The notes under the pieces: generated by a model
Databases searched by the model: none
Seen by the model: only the letters and a program-made list of their open reading frames with translations
What the model was told of the DNA's origin: nothing
In this document: positions 1-12,915 of the stretch, in pieces
How positions within the stretch are numbered: the first letter of the stretch is position 1
How the letters are laid out: every line of letters starts with the position of its first letter
Made by a program: the position numbers and the translations under genes
Assembly (NCBI RefSeq): GCF_003590095.1
Contig: NC_039495.1
Location: 124,001-188,000, forward strand
DNA from: Trichoplusia ni
Lineage: Eukaryota; Arthropoda; Insecta; Lepidoptera; Noctuidae
Reading direction: 5' to 3'
Length of the DNA: 64,000 bases

Positions 1-879
1 AATACTCTTACCTATTTTCAATACGTCATATTAATTCGTTAATGTGCAACAAATTATTACTCCTGTAGTAATGGAAACATCGAATTAATTGTAAAGCATT
101 ATAAATAATTAATCAAACAATTTCATATCAAAAAATATAATTACGTTAAAAACAGAAGTTTAACATAACATAATCATTTCTATTTTCCTGTTACTTTCTG
201 AACAAAATTCCTTACCCTCAATTTCTTTTGCCTTTTAAAATATTCGTCGAAACGAAAATGTAGGGAAATGATAGAGTCGTCTTTTGGAATGGGTTATTTG
301 CCGATGGGCCCCATAAATGGTATCACCCACATCAACATAGCCGATGACACGTGACATGAACGAACAGGCCGCGGGCTCCCATAACATGTTCACGATTCAA
401 TAACTATAAACATACTATAATATATGCATAGTGGCTTTACTTCCTTATTTACAAATATGGAAAAAGTGAAGACAGGATATTTTATAGGAAAATTACGTTT
501 TGTATTTAAAATGGATGCTATTGAAAAAGATAAGAACACTCCATTTATAAATCCCTCGGGGTGAGTCGTTATCTCATCATGGGAATTACGTAAGACCAGA
601 GGGCATATTAGCATGCTTTGAGATATGATAAAAAATGTATCTGAAGATCTATGTTTGGACATATATCAGCACGGCAGCTTGTGGCGAGATGTTTTGAGTG
701 GCGATACAACGGAACCTGAATGCCTCGGGGTTCATTCTTCCACCAGGGTTACTTTTAGATTATTTACATTTGTTCTCCCATATAATGAGTGACAATGATC
801 CTTCTAGATGCCCCATTAAATTTTAGATTAAAGTTCTCAATAGGACCTCTGCATGTTGGAACTATGTCCCCGTGAAATG
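1..879. other. Non-coding, no gene recognised
   Basis: AT-rich sequence with only short open frames that show no domain or codon structure. From about 815 to 880 there is a stretch that recurs in diverged form at 12836-12915 (shared words TTTTAGATTAAAGTTCT and CCTCTGCA, CATGTTG), so it is part of a dispersed repeat of unknown class. Confidence 0.6.
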
Positions 880-918
880 CCTTAAACCTCCCATGGTAAC
901 TCCATGGTAGGTTTAAGG
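880..918. repeat. Near-perfect hairpin, 17-bp arms
   Basis: Arms 880-896 and 902-918 are reverse complements with a single mismatch, around a 5-nt spacer. The core CTTAAACCT also occurs in the larger hairpin at 29452-29522. No gene or transposon end is attached to it. Confidence 0.8.
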
Positions 919-1049
919 TCCGTAAATATAAAAAGATATACAAATAACAAAAATAATAACTTTGAAATAAAGTTATTCGTTTTAGTCCACGGTATGCATA
1001 CCTGTGTCAAGTCAAATATAGGGAAGCTGTTTAAATCTGAATCTAAGTA

Positions 1050-1215
1050 AAGCTTTTATTATGAGTGCTAGATAAGTGGTAAACATACATATATATTTCT
1101 TAATACACACCTAATAATAGATAAAACACCCAAACATTTAGTCTGGGTGGGAATTGAAGCGACTACCTCCGGTATAGCAGCCAGTGCCATTAGGCGCTAG
1201 ACCAGAAGACCAGTC
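1050..1215 (-). mobile_element. tRNA-derived SINE, family C, diverged copy
   Basis: Read on the minus strand, it starts with a tRNA-like head (CTGGTCTAGCGCCTAATGGC, a degraded A box). A decayed B box (GTCGCTTCAATTCCCACCC) follows, then a body ending in CTAGCACTCATAATAAAAGC. The order and wording match the better-preserved copy at 28205-28406 on the plus strand, which supports one SINE family. The B box has lost the usual GGTTCGA, so it is probably inactive. Confidence 0.75.
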
Positions 1216-2112
1216 GTTTATGCACTTAATTTTAGTAACTTGCCTTTCTTGTGTAATCTAATATTATAATAGGGCTATCTACATGACCGGCAACAACCGA
1301 ACTGCGTTGCTCTTTTTAAGAATTCATACGTTAGCAGACAGAAATGCGAACTAAAATTAGCAAGCAAAACAAAGACAGTACAAGCTAAAGATGATGAACG
1401 ATAAACATTTCCATGATACATCATAATAATGGCATTCCGATTACCATGGCAACCTATATACCCTATCAACAACTAGCAACCTTTATGTATCTGCAGAGAC
1501 AATAGATAATATCGATCCAATACCGAAGTTATCAAACGTGACCTCTAAACACTTCGGACACCGCCATCTATCGACGTAACGGCGACACACACTCGTAAAT
1601 TACCACGAAATCGCCAATTAAACTAAATTCCGCCAAAACTCGTTATTACAGTATTAAAGGTGAATTGATAGCTGGTTTTATGGCCACAACACACGCCTAC
1701 ACTCAGGGTGTTTCTCTGGTCAGCGATTCTTGAAGATGTCCCCATTAATGAGCTCTTCAATATACCTTAAGAGAGCTATCAGGAGCATTAATATTGGATG
1801 GAGTACTCACTGTTAGACAAAATGGCGGATTAGTTGGTTAACTTGTTGGCAAACATGTTTTTTTTGGATTGGCAAGTTTTTAATTTTTGGGAAACGAACT
1901 CTTAAAGTAAGAAAATACATACTTGTCTTTTTCTTCTGTCACTATCAAAGCATATAGCTCTTACATTAAGTTATAAATATTTTTGAACTAAACACTAAAA
2001 TATATTTTTCTTATTACTAACAATCAGCTCACCACTGTTTGGTGTACATTGCTTTAAAGAAGGGTTCATACCTGCTTGAAGAAATCATACATACTTGACA
2101 TCATATAAATAA
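1216..2112. other. Non-coding, no gene recognised
   Basis: No coding region, RNA gene or clear repeat identified. Short open frames on both strands have no recognisable product. Confidence 0.55.
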
Positions 2113-2384
2113 CTAGCTGTTGCCCGCGACTTCGTCCGCGTGCCTTCGAGGAATAATATTTTTCCCCGTTTTTGCCACATTTTCCATTGTATCTTTGCTT
2201 CTATTAGTTGCAGCGTGATGTTATATAGCCTAAAACCTTCCTCGATGAATGGTTTATTCAACACAAAAAGAGATTTTTTCAATTTGAACCAGTATTTCCC
2301 GATATTAAATAAACGCGTTCAAACAAGCGCGTTCAAACAAACAATCAAACAGACAAACTCTTCAGCTTTATATATTAGTATAGA
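2113..2384 (-). mobile_element. Non-autonomous Helitron-like element, copy 1
   Basis: Read on the minus strand it begins TCTATACTAATATATAAAGC and ends with a short GC hairpin around GACGAAGTC followed by GGGCAACAGCTAG. It sits between A and T. A TC start, a CTAG end with a preceding hairpin, and insertion between A and T are the hallmarks of Helitrons. No Rep/helicase ORF is present. Four other full-length copies lie in the window. An unrecognised retroelement tail is the alternative, but the constant A|T flanks argue for Helitron. Confidence 0.65.
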
Positions 2385-2839
2385 TTAAGAATATCAAGAC
2401 GCAGTGAGCTAGTAGTTATCAATACTCAGCCCTTCCCTGTAAAGGTCTGTGCCCACCAGTATATTTATTATTATTTAAGACTTCTTTCGTAGCTACTCAA
2501 AGCCGCCGTGTGTCTCACGTGAACAACTTAAGCGGTGCAGGCGAAAATTTTCCGATAAAATTATCATAATGACTTTAGTACCAAGTAGCCTGTAAATGAC
2601 AAGCTAATCTCCGCGAACGTGAGTGTACTAGTTTCTAGGCTATATTCGTATATGGTTTTTGTTACGGTCTATCAGCTGGTTCCACACTTTCTATTGGTCC
2701 GGTTTGTCGGTTGTTTGGGTTTCGTTCGCAAAGGTTAAAAACGTAATGCTCTTACTGAGGCTGCGATGTCTGTCCTATTTTTCGTCACCAGGTTTTACCT
2801 CATAACCGTGATAGATTAAGGGCATGCATTAGTAGATCA

Positions 2840-2930
2840 CACAAATGCTCGTCTCGGGATGAACCCGCGAAACGACGCACTCAGTGGGTTTGGCGTGGTG
2901 ACCTCAACCACTCGGCTATCCGTGCAGTCA
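2840..2930 (-). mobile_element. tRNA-derived SINE, family A, fragment
   Basis: Minus strand reads ATAGCCGAGTGGTTGAGGTC (A-box region), then CACGCCAAACCCACTGAGTG and a degraded B box. The same head is seen at 24560-24752 and 43551-43728. Truncated at the 3' side. Confidence 0.7.
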
Positions 2931-4635
2931 ATCTGACCTCCAAACGCGATTCACTGGGAACTCAATACCCTTAATACGATAATAATATCAAATATAATTA
3001 CTTCGACAGTTAAGACCAGATTAACGTCATATTATATTAGTTACAGATTGATACAGTAAGCGTTCATTAACTTTGTAATTGTCTTAAGGTCATTGTTAGG
3101 CTGCCTGAATTAATGATGTGATCTCTAGTCTGAGATGTATTACTGCATGCCTGAGAAGATAACTGAGGTTAGAGTATCGATTGGTTTAAGTTTAACGTTT
3201 ATAGTGCTTGAATTATTTATCAAGACGTCAATTTAAATTATTTGTAATTTATCCTATCGCAGGTCTGCTGGAATAAAATTTTACCTTTGCATTTTACTGG
3301 TGTAATGTCGTTATAGTAAAAAAATAGGGCAGACCATCTCCAAATCTAAAATTATCCAAATCTATAAAAGTGGGATAAAACCTACCCTATGTGTTGATCT
3401 TGGTTATAAACTAGCTGCGTACCAAGTTTCGTCTAAATCCGTTTAGGTTTTTCTTGAAAGACGCAGGTGGCTATTTGCGCTATTTTACTTCAAATTGACT
3501 GAAGTTAAGGTGAAAAAAATCATCAAAATCTGCTAACCCAGTCCGAAGATTAATGTAACAAAAACATACAAAAAAAAAAGGAATTCAGATCCTCCTTTTT
3601 GAACACGGTTAAAAATAACTCAGTTAATTTAACATCAAAACAGACACCACTTAGGAAACTGCCTGCTCCAAGAACAAGCGTTAATACAAGAAAATTGCGG
3701 TTCTCACCGCTGTACCCACGCGTAAGAGGTCCGCGTAGGCGTACTCTATGCAGTAAAAATATTATCTGAAGTAAGTAAGCTGCTCTCATGGCCGCTACAT
3801 TTTTATCATCTGGATGTTTATAAGAAAATATTATAGAAGGGATACTTATTAAGGGCGGTGATGATATAGCTTGGCTGAATTTCAATTAATGTGAAATGAA
3901 AATGTGCCTTGAATGAGACCTACGTGCGGATATCAAGAATTATACATTCATTTGTGTGTCAAGTGTGTTTTTTTACCAGTAATCAATAGATTTTCTCTGT
4001 AATAAAATTGAAAATTATACAGAAATGTCCTGCATTTTTTGGTGACTTTAATTTTTTTATTCAAGTAAAATCACTACATAATTAATTTTAATCGTTGTTT
4101 TTATTTAATTATAGCATCGACCAATCATCACCAAGCAGTCAAACCATCCTAACTTCAACTCAAACTATTATAAACTATTTTGGCACTTAAGGCTCTTAGC
4201 TCAGAAATATGCGACCAAAGATACGTTCGCGCGTGGGGGCCGCCGTTAGGGCTGTCCCATATTTTTGCCGGGAGCTCAATAAGCGAAGCCATGACCAAGT
4301 TTGCCAACGTCTTCTAATTAATTTCTACTCCGTGCCGGTAAAGTGGGCGGACACGGGGCAAGTCACAAGCGGAGCGATGATTATGAATTTAAATTTATTT
4401 TGTAAAGTTAATTCGTATTGCTTTGTTTGAAGTTCATTTGTCAGTTTTTTTTGTACTGATTTTTACAAGACACTTTTGCAGAGTTATAAATTACTTCAGA
4501 CAAATTTTAGACAACATTGAAATGAATAAAAGTGCATGAAGATACTAATTCATCTCGTGTGTCTTATATATTTTTGTCTTTCATATTTCAAAAACCTAGT
4601 AAAGGAATCGATACACGTGCGTAAAAACTAGTAAG
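2931..4635. other. Non-coding, with a Helitron-like internal fragment
   Basis: No gene recognised. About 3370-3475 resembles the interior of Helitron-like repeats: TTGGTTATAAACTAGCTGCG, then ACCAAGTTTCGTCTAAATCC. Similar wording recurs at 16860-17015, 59760-59820 and, on the other strand, 63086-63245. Confidence 0.5.
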
Positions 4636-4814
4636 ACGACCTCCGTGGTCGAGTGGCGTACGCACTGGTTTCAAGGTGTCGCTATCTTTGAGGTCCCGGG
4701 TTCGATCCCCGGTCGGGTCAATGTAAAAATTCACATTTCTACATTGAATTCCATAACACAAGTGCTTTAGCAACTTACTTTGGGTTCAGAACAATGTATG
4801 TGATGTTGTCCGCA
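4636..4814 (+). mobile_element. tRNA-derived SINE, family B, internally deleted
   Basis: The tRNA-like head runs from CCTCCGTGGTCGAGTGGCG (A box) to CCGGGTTCGATCCCCGGTC (B box) and is followed by a body ending ATGTATGTGATGTTGTCCGC. Compared with the copy at 60367-60590, it lacks about 40 bp in the middle of the body. The same head and body recur at three loci, so it is a SINE and not a functional tRNA gene. Confidence 0.85.
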
Positions 4815-4970
4815 TTTTAAATTTAAAACTAATTTTCTCACTTTTATAAAAGCATTGCGTTCTATATATTTTGAATCACTGAATTCCTCCTAAACGGCTG
4901 GACCGATTTAAGTTTTTTTAAGTATTCGTTTAGGTAGTTTAGATTCACAATCGTATTGTTATATACCGTA

Positions 4971-5232
4971 CTAGCTGTTGCCCGCGACTTCGTTCCCGTG
5001 GGTGGAAGAAGATGTAAGTTATGATTTATACCCCTCCTGTTTTTTTTTCACATTTTCCATTGTATCTTCGCTCCTATTAGTCGCAGCGTGATGGTTTATA
5101 GCCTAAAGCCTTCCTCGATTAATTGTCTACTCAACACAAAAAGAATTTTTCAATTTGGACCAGTAGTTCCTGAGATTAGCGCGTTCAAACAAACAAACAA
5201 ACAAACTCTTCAGGTTTATGTATTAGTATAGA
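4971..5232 (-). mobile_element. Non-autonomous Helitron-like element, copy 2
   Basis: Same ends and body as copy 1 (minus strand TCTATACTAATA... to GGGCAACAGCTAG), flanked by A and T on the expected sides. It contains an (AAAC)n tract of about four units near the 5' end. No coding capacity. Confidence 0.7.
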
Positions 5233-7547
5233 TATAGATAAGCATTATACACTTTCATTCAGCTAGTTTACTAATATAATTTGAAGGATGAACCCTTTCT
5301 TTAAACCCGCTGTTAACTTATTCTCTACGCCACAGGTTTATGGCACTTTACACGGGTGATAGTGTAACTTTACTGAGCTCAGAATTGGTGAGATTAATTC
5401 TATAACAAAAGCGTTTGATCTGGAGTGCCTCTTGACAATCATGTTCAATGCCGACGATTGTTTATGTGTGTTTTGTCATTATTAATTATTCATTTCCAAT
5501 GTATTTCTATTTAAATAAATACTAAAACTGGAAAGGCAAGATTTTGACTTAAGCTAGAACTAAAGCTGGATAGTTCGAGAGGGTCTCCGTGGCCTTTGTA
5601 CACAGCGGGCAAAGGAAGCAACATGGGTTGGTCAGAGTTAGTAACAATGTGACACTTCTGTCGCTCAACCCAAAGCGGAGGAGCCTTTTGATACTTTCCC
5701 ACCCGAAATAACAGTTAGGACGCAAGCCAAACGCACTATTCGCTTTTCCGAGATCTATAAGAGGTCGTCGAGCAAGAGTCAATAATTTAATAATTTACAC
5801 TTTAGGAAAATTCACAAATCAGTAGGTACATTTTATAACATCAAAATAACAAAATATTATGTAATGTTTGCAAAGCATCACTTCACCGTTCCTATAGTTA
5901 CTTTGGAATGTTGTTTAAAATTAATCAAAATTAATAACTATAGTTTTCTAGCTGTAATCGAATACTCCATTTTTTATTATTTATTAAGCTTGAAAAGTTT
6001 TTTGTTTACATTTACTACTGACATACTTTGTAATATTTTCATCTGAAATTCAGCCTACAATGTCTACCCACATAATAAAAAGTTATTTAATAACCTAACA
6101 CCAACATTTCATTCCCAACATAAAAATGTTAGCCACGCCGCCTAGATTTATTAGGTCTCTTGTTATAAAAGGTTTCTACGTGGCCTGAGAACTTAGCCAG
6201 AGCTCAAGACGGACTTAAAACTAAGTAAATAGCCAACTTCAGAAACAAAATATCAAGGGATGGTATTTACATTAGCAATATTAGCAAATAGATGTCTAGA
6301 CTTAGTTTTATTCTATTTAGTAATCATTATTTGTTTTTGTTATGAAATACCAAGAAAGTATTTATCTAATATAATGAAATTAAAAATTTCGTCGTGAAAA
6401 GTTATAAATAAACTCGATGTAGCGTTTGTAGCCCCCACGCATGCTACGCCGTAGCACTCCGTATTAAAAATTGTAGACATTTCAGCCTAAAAATTACGAC
6501 TCACTGTTAATAAATCTTACTTTATTTATATCTAAGCATGCTTTAATATTTCATTGCTCCAAACAATAGTCTTTACCCACGTGTTTTTCTCTTAGTCTTC
6601 GATGAAAACAATACTCATCAGCTAACGCCTGAAAGGATCACGTTTCAGTTTCTCATGGATATAAAAAAATAGTGATAATGTTTGCTCTCATCTTGTTTGT
6701 CAGATAACCACTAGTACTGCCTACGCAGGCTTAAGAGCGCTATCATAACATACATATTAACTCTAACACCTACGAGACTACGATATTTTTACACTTGCAG
6801 ACCTAGTATCACAATATGGATTAAATCCTTTTTTGTAAAACTTTTTTAATGTCTATTAAGCCTACATTTAGCTTGATTCATCTCAGAAAGGGATTAAATA
6901 AGTTTGTTCTGTTTTCCAAAGATATGAAAAATCTGAGTTCAAATTGAAATAGAAATAAATGTAGTGGATTGTTTGAAAGTTTAACTCGTCTTCATATTCA
7001 TTTTTTTTATATTTGATAAGCAGAAGAGTAGCATAAGTTAATCACATAAACTTCAACTATGTTTAAAAAGAAAAAAGAAATAATAAAATACTATAACAAA
7101 ATAAAACAACATACGAATTTAAATTCGAAATGCGACGCGTGGCAAAAGCAAACATTTAGTGAAAAAAACATAAATTACTAAACAAAAAATAATATCGAAA
7201 CGGTATTAACATAAACAGTTGCATACTAATGGCTCTATTTATAAGTCCTTTTTAACCTTTTTGGAATGAAGCGACGAGCCTTAATTATTAAAAGGGCTTA
7301 TGTCCACACGTAATACATTAAGTTTACGATAACGACAATAATTGGACCCTGCTCAGGCTGTCTGCCAGACAGTTCACATTCTAGCACGCAATTGTTTAAT
7401 TTAAATTAAATTGGACATCCCGCTCATTTGTTTTGCGATATATAACTATGAGAGAAGGCTAGAAGTGATGCTTTTATTGGAAGTAGAAATTTAGCACTCA
7501 ATCCATCGTTTCTTTTATGCTAATACAAAAAACGATATACATGGTCT
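5233..7547. other. Non-coding, no gene recognised
   Basis: No coding region found. Near 6420-6460 there is a GC-richer spot with TACG/GTAGC words (CATGCTACGCCGTAGC) that resembles a similar spot at 44190-44250, so it is probably a shared repeat fragment. The rest is unassigned AT-rich DNA. Confidence 0.5.
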
Positions 7548-7745
7548 TCTTAGGGGTCGCCTATCGTCCTATTCTTTTCGCAGTTATGTCGGGGACGGTT
7601 CCTGGTCTAACCGGATGCAGCTAAGTACCAGTGTTTTACAAGGAGCAACTGCCTATCTGAGCTCCTCAATCCTCAACCTGGGAAACACGATACCACTCAA
7701 TAAGACTGGTTGTCTAAGACTAGCTTCTATTATACTAGCCAATCA
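7548..7745 (+). repeat. Dispersed repeat L, 5' part only
   Basis: Shares long stretches with 15985-16352: GCAGCTAAGTACCAGTGTTT, then GAGC-ACTGCCTATCTGA and GGCAACACGATACC in diverged form. It ends about 200 bp in. Class unknown; no ORF, no terminal repeats seen. Confidence 0.65.
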
Positions 7746-10700
7746 AGTGACAAAAGCAGAAATACTCAATTAAATCCTACAAGCATTTCCCATTGAAAAG
7801 GCTGCGGTTCTAAAACTTAAACTTATAATTTGGAAAGCTTAAAGTTCGTAGGGTATTCTGAAATGTTTCGGAAGGAAACCCGGAGCGGATGAGATGTTAC
7901 TTCTGCGGTTCAAATCGTGCTTAAGGGATTGGGTTAAGAAAGTTAATCTGAGAAAAGTTTGCTAAGTTTAATGTGTTCGTTTTGCGTAGGATTGAGAACC
8001 ACTGTGTGGAAACTGTCGTTTATTTTAATTGTTTTTATGGCGTTTAACAGACGACCATTTCCACCAACAAAAATAAGACAAAAATACATACTTATCTTAC
8101 GAAACCTAATGTTAGTAAATAAACTTTACTTTGAACATAAATTCGTCTAATTATCCGAATATAAATGTGCTCATTTTTGTATAAAGAGAGAAAATAAATA
8201 AGGTAAGTTGTCCCATAAGTAAACTCAAAAAACGAGTTCGTTCCCTCGTAAATACGACAAAAGTAGATAAGTAAATATCCTTAAGACGTTGGAGTGTCTG
8301 TGTGTTCTACATCCACTTAAGTAAAGCTGAAAATTTCAGGCTGAACCTACAGTGTGTGTTGATAAATGAATCTATTACAAAACTTGTATTGTACCTTTAA
8401 CGTTGCTTAATATGTACTAAGAATGTGTTTTTTCTTGTGTATTAAAACTAAACCTTCTTTTTTATTTTGATGCGATTGACGTACAACAATTTCTATATAA
8501 ATAAATAGACACTCATGATTTTCTATACCTTCTCAAAGTTGTTGCTTCCTATAATGTATTAGCCTTCTATGCCTAATTTGATTAATTTTCTCTCCTTACC
8601 TTTCTTTTGTAACATGTAGGTAGTTTCAATAAACCTTCACTGTTATCCAACCCCCAAATATTATAATACATCGTCATACACAATTTGGTCATGTAAAACC
8701 CGACAAAAGCTCTCCAAACAATGTTCAACCCAAAGAAAACACGGTACATTTATTAAAGTGTAGTGTACTGTGAGGTGCGCCTGTGTAACAGCGGATATTA
8801 GGAGGCTCGACACGCCTGGCGGGTTCCACAGATCGCCCGGGATACGGATGCCATCAAATGACGTCATGAAGGCTCTATACAATCTACGCAGACCTGAGGT
8901 GGGATCCTTCGGCCATAAAAGCCCATTTTGTAAGAGGAAGTCTTGGGTATAGTAAGAATGTTTAGTTTGGGGCTTACTCGATTACTGGTCTTATGAAATT
9001 TGTATTTGTTCGTTATTTTTGGTTGGTTATAGCGGTTCCAGTGTTAAAACATTCTCGCCGTGGATGTTGCTTTAGGTTATTTTGTATGAAGGTCTCTTTG
9101 GTGACTTATGAAAAGATAATGTAATCCTATTCATCACCGAGCATCCATCTTTAAGCTGGGTAGGTATAATAACTTAATTTTAGAAACACCATTTATACAA
9201 ATTCAAAACACCGAACGTTTTGAAGCATAGCAAAAATATATCAAAATTGAAATAGTCATGCACATAAAAAGCTCTCTTTATATTGTGGGACAGTTATATA
9301 AATCCACTACAGTCCACAAAACAATAACATAACATTGCCAAACTGTACTATCTAAACAGTTTTCGCAGTAAACGTATAACCAACGACTATGCCCATGACT
9401 TACAACATATTTTACGACTAACCTCAAAAGACAAAGAGTAATAAGCAAGTGGAGTGAATAAAAAAGTTAGTTTCTTGTTATTTCCCAAGATACCTTCTAT
9501 GCTGTTTATAGTGAATCCAAAGATGTATGTGCACGCTAGAGAGTTCACGTTACTAAATCCAATTGCTCCTCAGTTGAAATATTTAATGTTGCCGAATAAG
9601 CAAGGCTAAAATATTCAAGACATAAAATAGTGGTAGAAGTTTTGATATGTTAATTATCTTTGTTTACGATCTTAAGTCTTACCATAGAAGCATACCTCCA
9701 AAACGTCCATCTTGTGCGCAGTGCGCTTCTGACGTCAGCACGGCTCTCCACGCGTTCACTACTCTGTGCCGCGACCGAGTTCCACAAACAATACCAATTT
9801 GTCCTAATATCTCTATAAACGAGCTGTAGCCGAGAAAAACTTTTGTCATTTATATAAAGCCGATGATACAAGGCTCAATTGTAACAATCCTGTTGCCTGT
9901 TACACTGGCCATTTGTCAAAAGTTTGTAAATTATTGTGGAGTTTGTTGGACGGTTGGACCCACTGTTTTTATTTTTTGTAACCGTAATTATTAGTTACGT
10001 AACTGACACATACTTGGAATAGTTTATTTTGTTAGGTTTGGAAACTCCTTGGACTTAAAACAATGTTAGGATACTGGCCACTTAGATAATTCTGAAATTT
10101 AAAACTATCAAATTTAAAAAAAGGAAATCTTTTGTGTCAAATTAGTTTGTTGTTTTGTTTCCACGAGATATACCTAAAAATCTTTCTACGACTAAAATCT
10201 TTAACAATAGGTAGTCAATAATGTGATTGGTAAAAATGTTAGATCACGAAGTTCCTCAATCCTTTCCTTAGCCGCTGGCACGTGTTACGGTATTGCTTGC
10301 CAGGTCCAAGTTTGTTTGGAACTCGGTCATAAATTCGACTGCACAACTGACGAGTTTCAGGACGTGTAGTTTGTTAGCTAAAGTAACGACAACTGGACTG
10401 GCAGGGAAAAGGATAAATAGTTACTTTTTAACGGTTGAATGCATAAGCGTAAACGTTAAAACAAAGCTTTTGAGGTTTGCTTTACTTTATCTAGAAATTT
10501 TGCCAGGTTTAACAGCGTAAAAAATTACTTTGTCGAAGGTTAAAGTTAAATTATTCCTGAACTCTGAAGGGAAAGGGAAATAACACTTAAATATAAGAAA
10601 AAGACTACGGCAAATTAATCCCTGTGTCGTGGAAATTCTGTACTAAGCATCGAAAGCAATATAGCACCCTACACAGCGTTTTTCTTCCATAACTATAGGT

Positions 10701-12835
10701 ATATTTAAAACGTTAAGTAAGCCCTTTGAGCAGGCGAATAATAATTTAATCTGTATTTAAATCAAGTCTTAATGCTGAATACATTTGAGTTTAATTTAAT
10801 AACGAAGATTTTTCGCCACTCCTTAACAATATACTGTTTATTATTTTCCTACAGCAAATATTCGGGCACACTCAAACTCGTTAATGACTAGGGATTCTCT
10901 AGTATCGATTCAAGTAAGCCGATTCAGACTTCAGAGAGTAGGCTTAGTTAAATGGATATCATTAACGTTTCTAAGTGCGGCAATAACAGTAGGCGTCTTG
11001 TTTGAATTACAAACAACCTGATAAGGTCTCAGTCAATCTAACTGTGTATTACGGAAGCTATTTATTCGTTAAGTGCAAAATTATGTCCATCAATTCGATG
11101 TCTTCTTTTTGTTTCGATGGATTATGTTAGCTTTGATTAGCTCAGGAACTAGTCGATCGAAGTCTTCTGGTGCAACCCTCTCCTAGCATTTCAGTATTAC
11201 TTATGTAGAGATCCTTGCAGTCACACCTCGTGTCTCCTTTTTTACAGTTCCTCTTAGGTAAACCCTATACCTGTAACTAAGAACTGTCTGTTTGTCACTG
11301 GGCTGTCTCGTATGGAACTATGATACTCGAGGTTAGAGATTTCAAATTTTTATTAAATATGTATTTAGGTTGCCAATGACAACAAACACAGAAGTTAAGC
11401 AACGATTGCTACGGTCAGATTGACGGATGACCAATTTTGGATGAGATTTTGTTAATTATCACCTATTTTTACAGAAGCCCCAGTTTCGCAAGTCCGGCTC
11501 ACACTTAACTAGTGACCTCATTTGATTCGCTGATTGACGAAACTCAGAACTCACTTTTAATTAAAATTACTATCCATACTGTGACCTTTCTAGACTAGAC
11601 GTATATGTATCAGAAATACAACAACCAAACCCTATAAAACTCCCAATACAAAACGAGAAATACAAACACAAAACATATAAATCATAAATACTGCAGTTCG
11701 GCATCTGCGGTGGGCAAACGAGGAAACGATGTGAAGCAAGGAGGTAGCTATCAAACGGTAGTTAGGTCGCTCGGTACCGCAGAAACGAAAAGTGAGATTC
11801 GACTTTAAAAATAGACTGGTCCGAATAAATTTGTTCGGAATATCGGTTTGTTTGGACAGCATTGTTTTTATGGTGTATTACTTGATGTTTTAGCAGCTAT
11901 TTTATTAGTTGTTTCTAGCTCATCACTTTTGTTAAGAATTTGAGAAATGTCTTTGAGATTTTTGCTGGTTGAGAAATCTGTCTGGAATCTATCATTGAGG
12001 TTTTGATTTTGAATTTGATATGAATCTTCTCATATTGATTTTTGATTGTATAATATAGAAAATAAGTATTTAGTTACAAGAAAACGATAAAATAGATTTA
12101 TCCTAACTTAACTAGTAGTTTCTGAAACGAAATATGCAATTAGTTATATAGTACTGTTAATTTGGACTAACCAAGTCTCATTAGAAGCTCCATTCATAAC
12201 AGATGCTGTTTTATCTGAAATTAAGAAGACTGAAAACAATCTACTTGTTAAATTGAGAGAGATTGAACAAAAAGACAAGTTAGGTTTCACAAAAAAACAA
12301 AGTTGCAACAAAACGAATATAGCAAGATACGTACGACAAAAACTAAGCATTCTTCACCTACAAAATTAAATGAAACATAAAATAAATATACACTACCAAA
12401 AATAAATTGCATGTCTGTACATACAGCTTGATCTGTATTGATCCGGTGACATTCAATCATCTCTGGGGAGAACCGCAAACATTCTGATGCAATGAAACCC
12501 AATATTTGCGTGACGTCACCGCATTATGTTGGGAAAACACTATACGTAATATGGGTTGACTTATTTGTAAAATGGAAACAGCATGAGACCGGTCAAGAAA
12601 CATGATATACTGAATGAACTGAAGATGTATTTGAATATAGTCATAGTAAGTTTGTGTTTCTCTAATACAAAACTGACGTCAGCAAGGCAAACACAGATAG
12701 AGATGGTGGGATCTGGATTACACCTAACAACAAATTAAAACAATTACGCCCAAGAAAAACAATTGTAAGAAAAGTGGGGAAGCCTTTCCCAACAGTAGGA
12801 CATTACAGGCTAGTAATAATTAGATACTTCTCACA
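7746..12835. other. Non-coding, no gene recognised
   Basis: Five kilobases without a credible gene. GC-richer patches at 8765-8945 and 9690-9830 stand out from the AT-rich background but contain no domain I recognise. A fragment at about 11240-11340 resembles a dispersed repeat also seen near 45000 and 62200 (CTGTCTGTTTGTCACTGGG). Confidence 0.5.
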
Positions 12836-12915
12836 TTTTAGATTAAAGTTCTGAACAAGGCCTCTGCAATACTCTGCATGTTGATCCGGTGTTCCCGTGG
12901 ATGCCTTTAAAAAGG
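12836..12915 (+). repeat. Dispersed repeat fragment shared with 815-880
   Basis: TTTTAGATTAAAGTTCTGAA and CTCTGCATGTTG match the earlier locus in order, with a short duplication of CTGCA inside. No terminal features visible. Confidence 0.55.

Noticed and set aside
3550..3885. 111-codon open frame on the minus strand
   Set aside because: Low-complexity hydrophobic translation with no domain; expected by chance in AT-rich DNA of this length.
4638..4720. Possible functional tRNA gene with long variable arm
   Set aside because: The same sequence with the same 3' body occurs at 40766-40982 and 60367-60590, and the acceptor stem pairs poorly. It is a SINE head.
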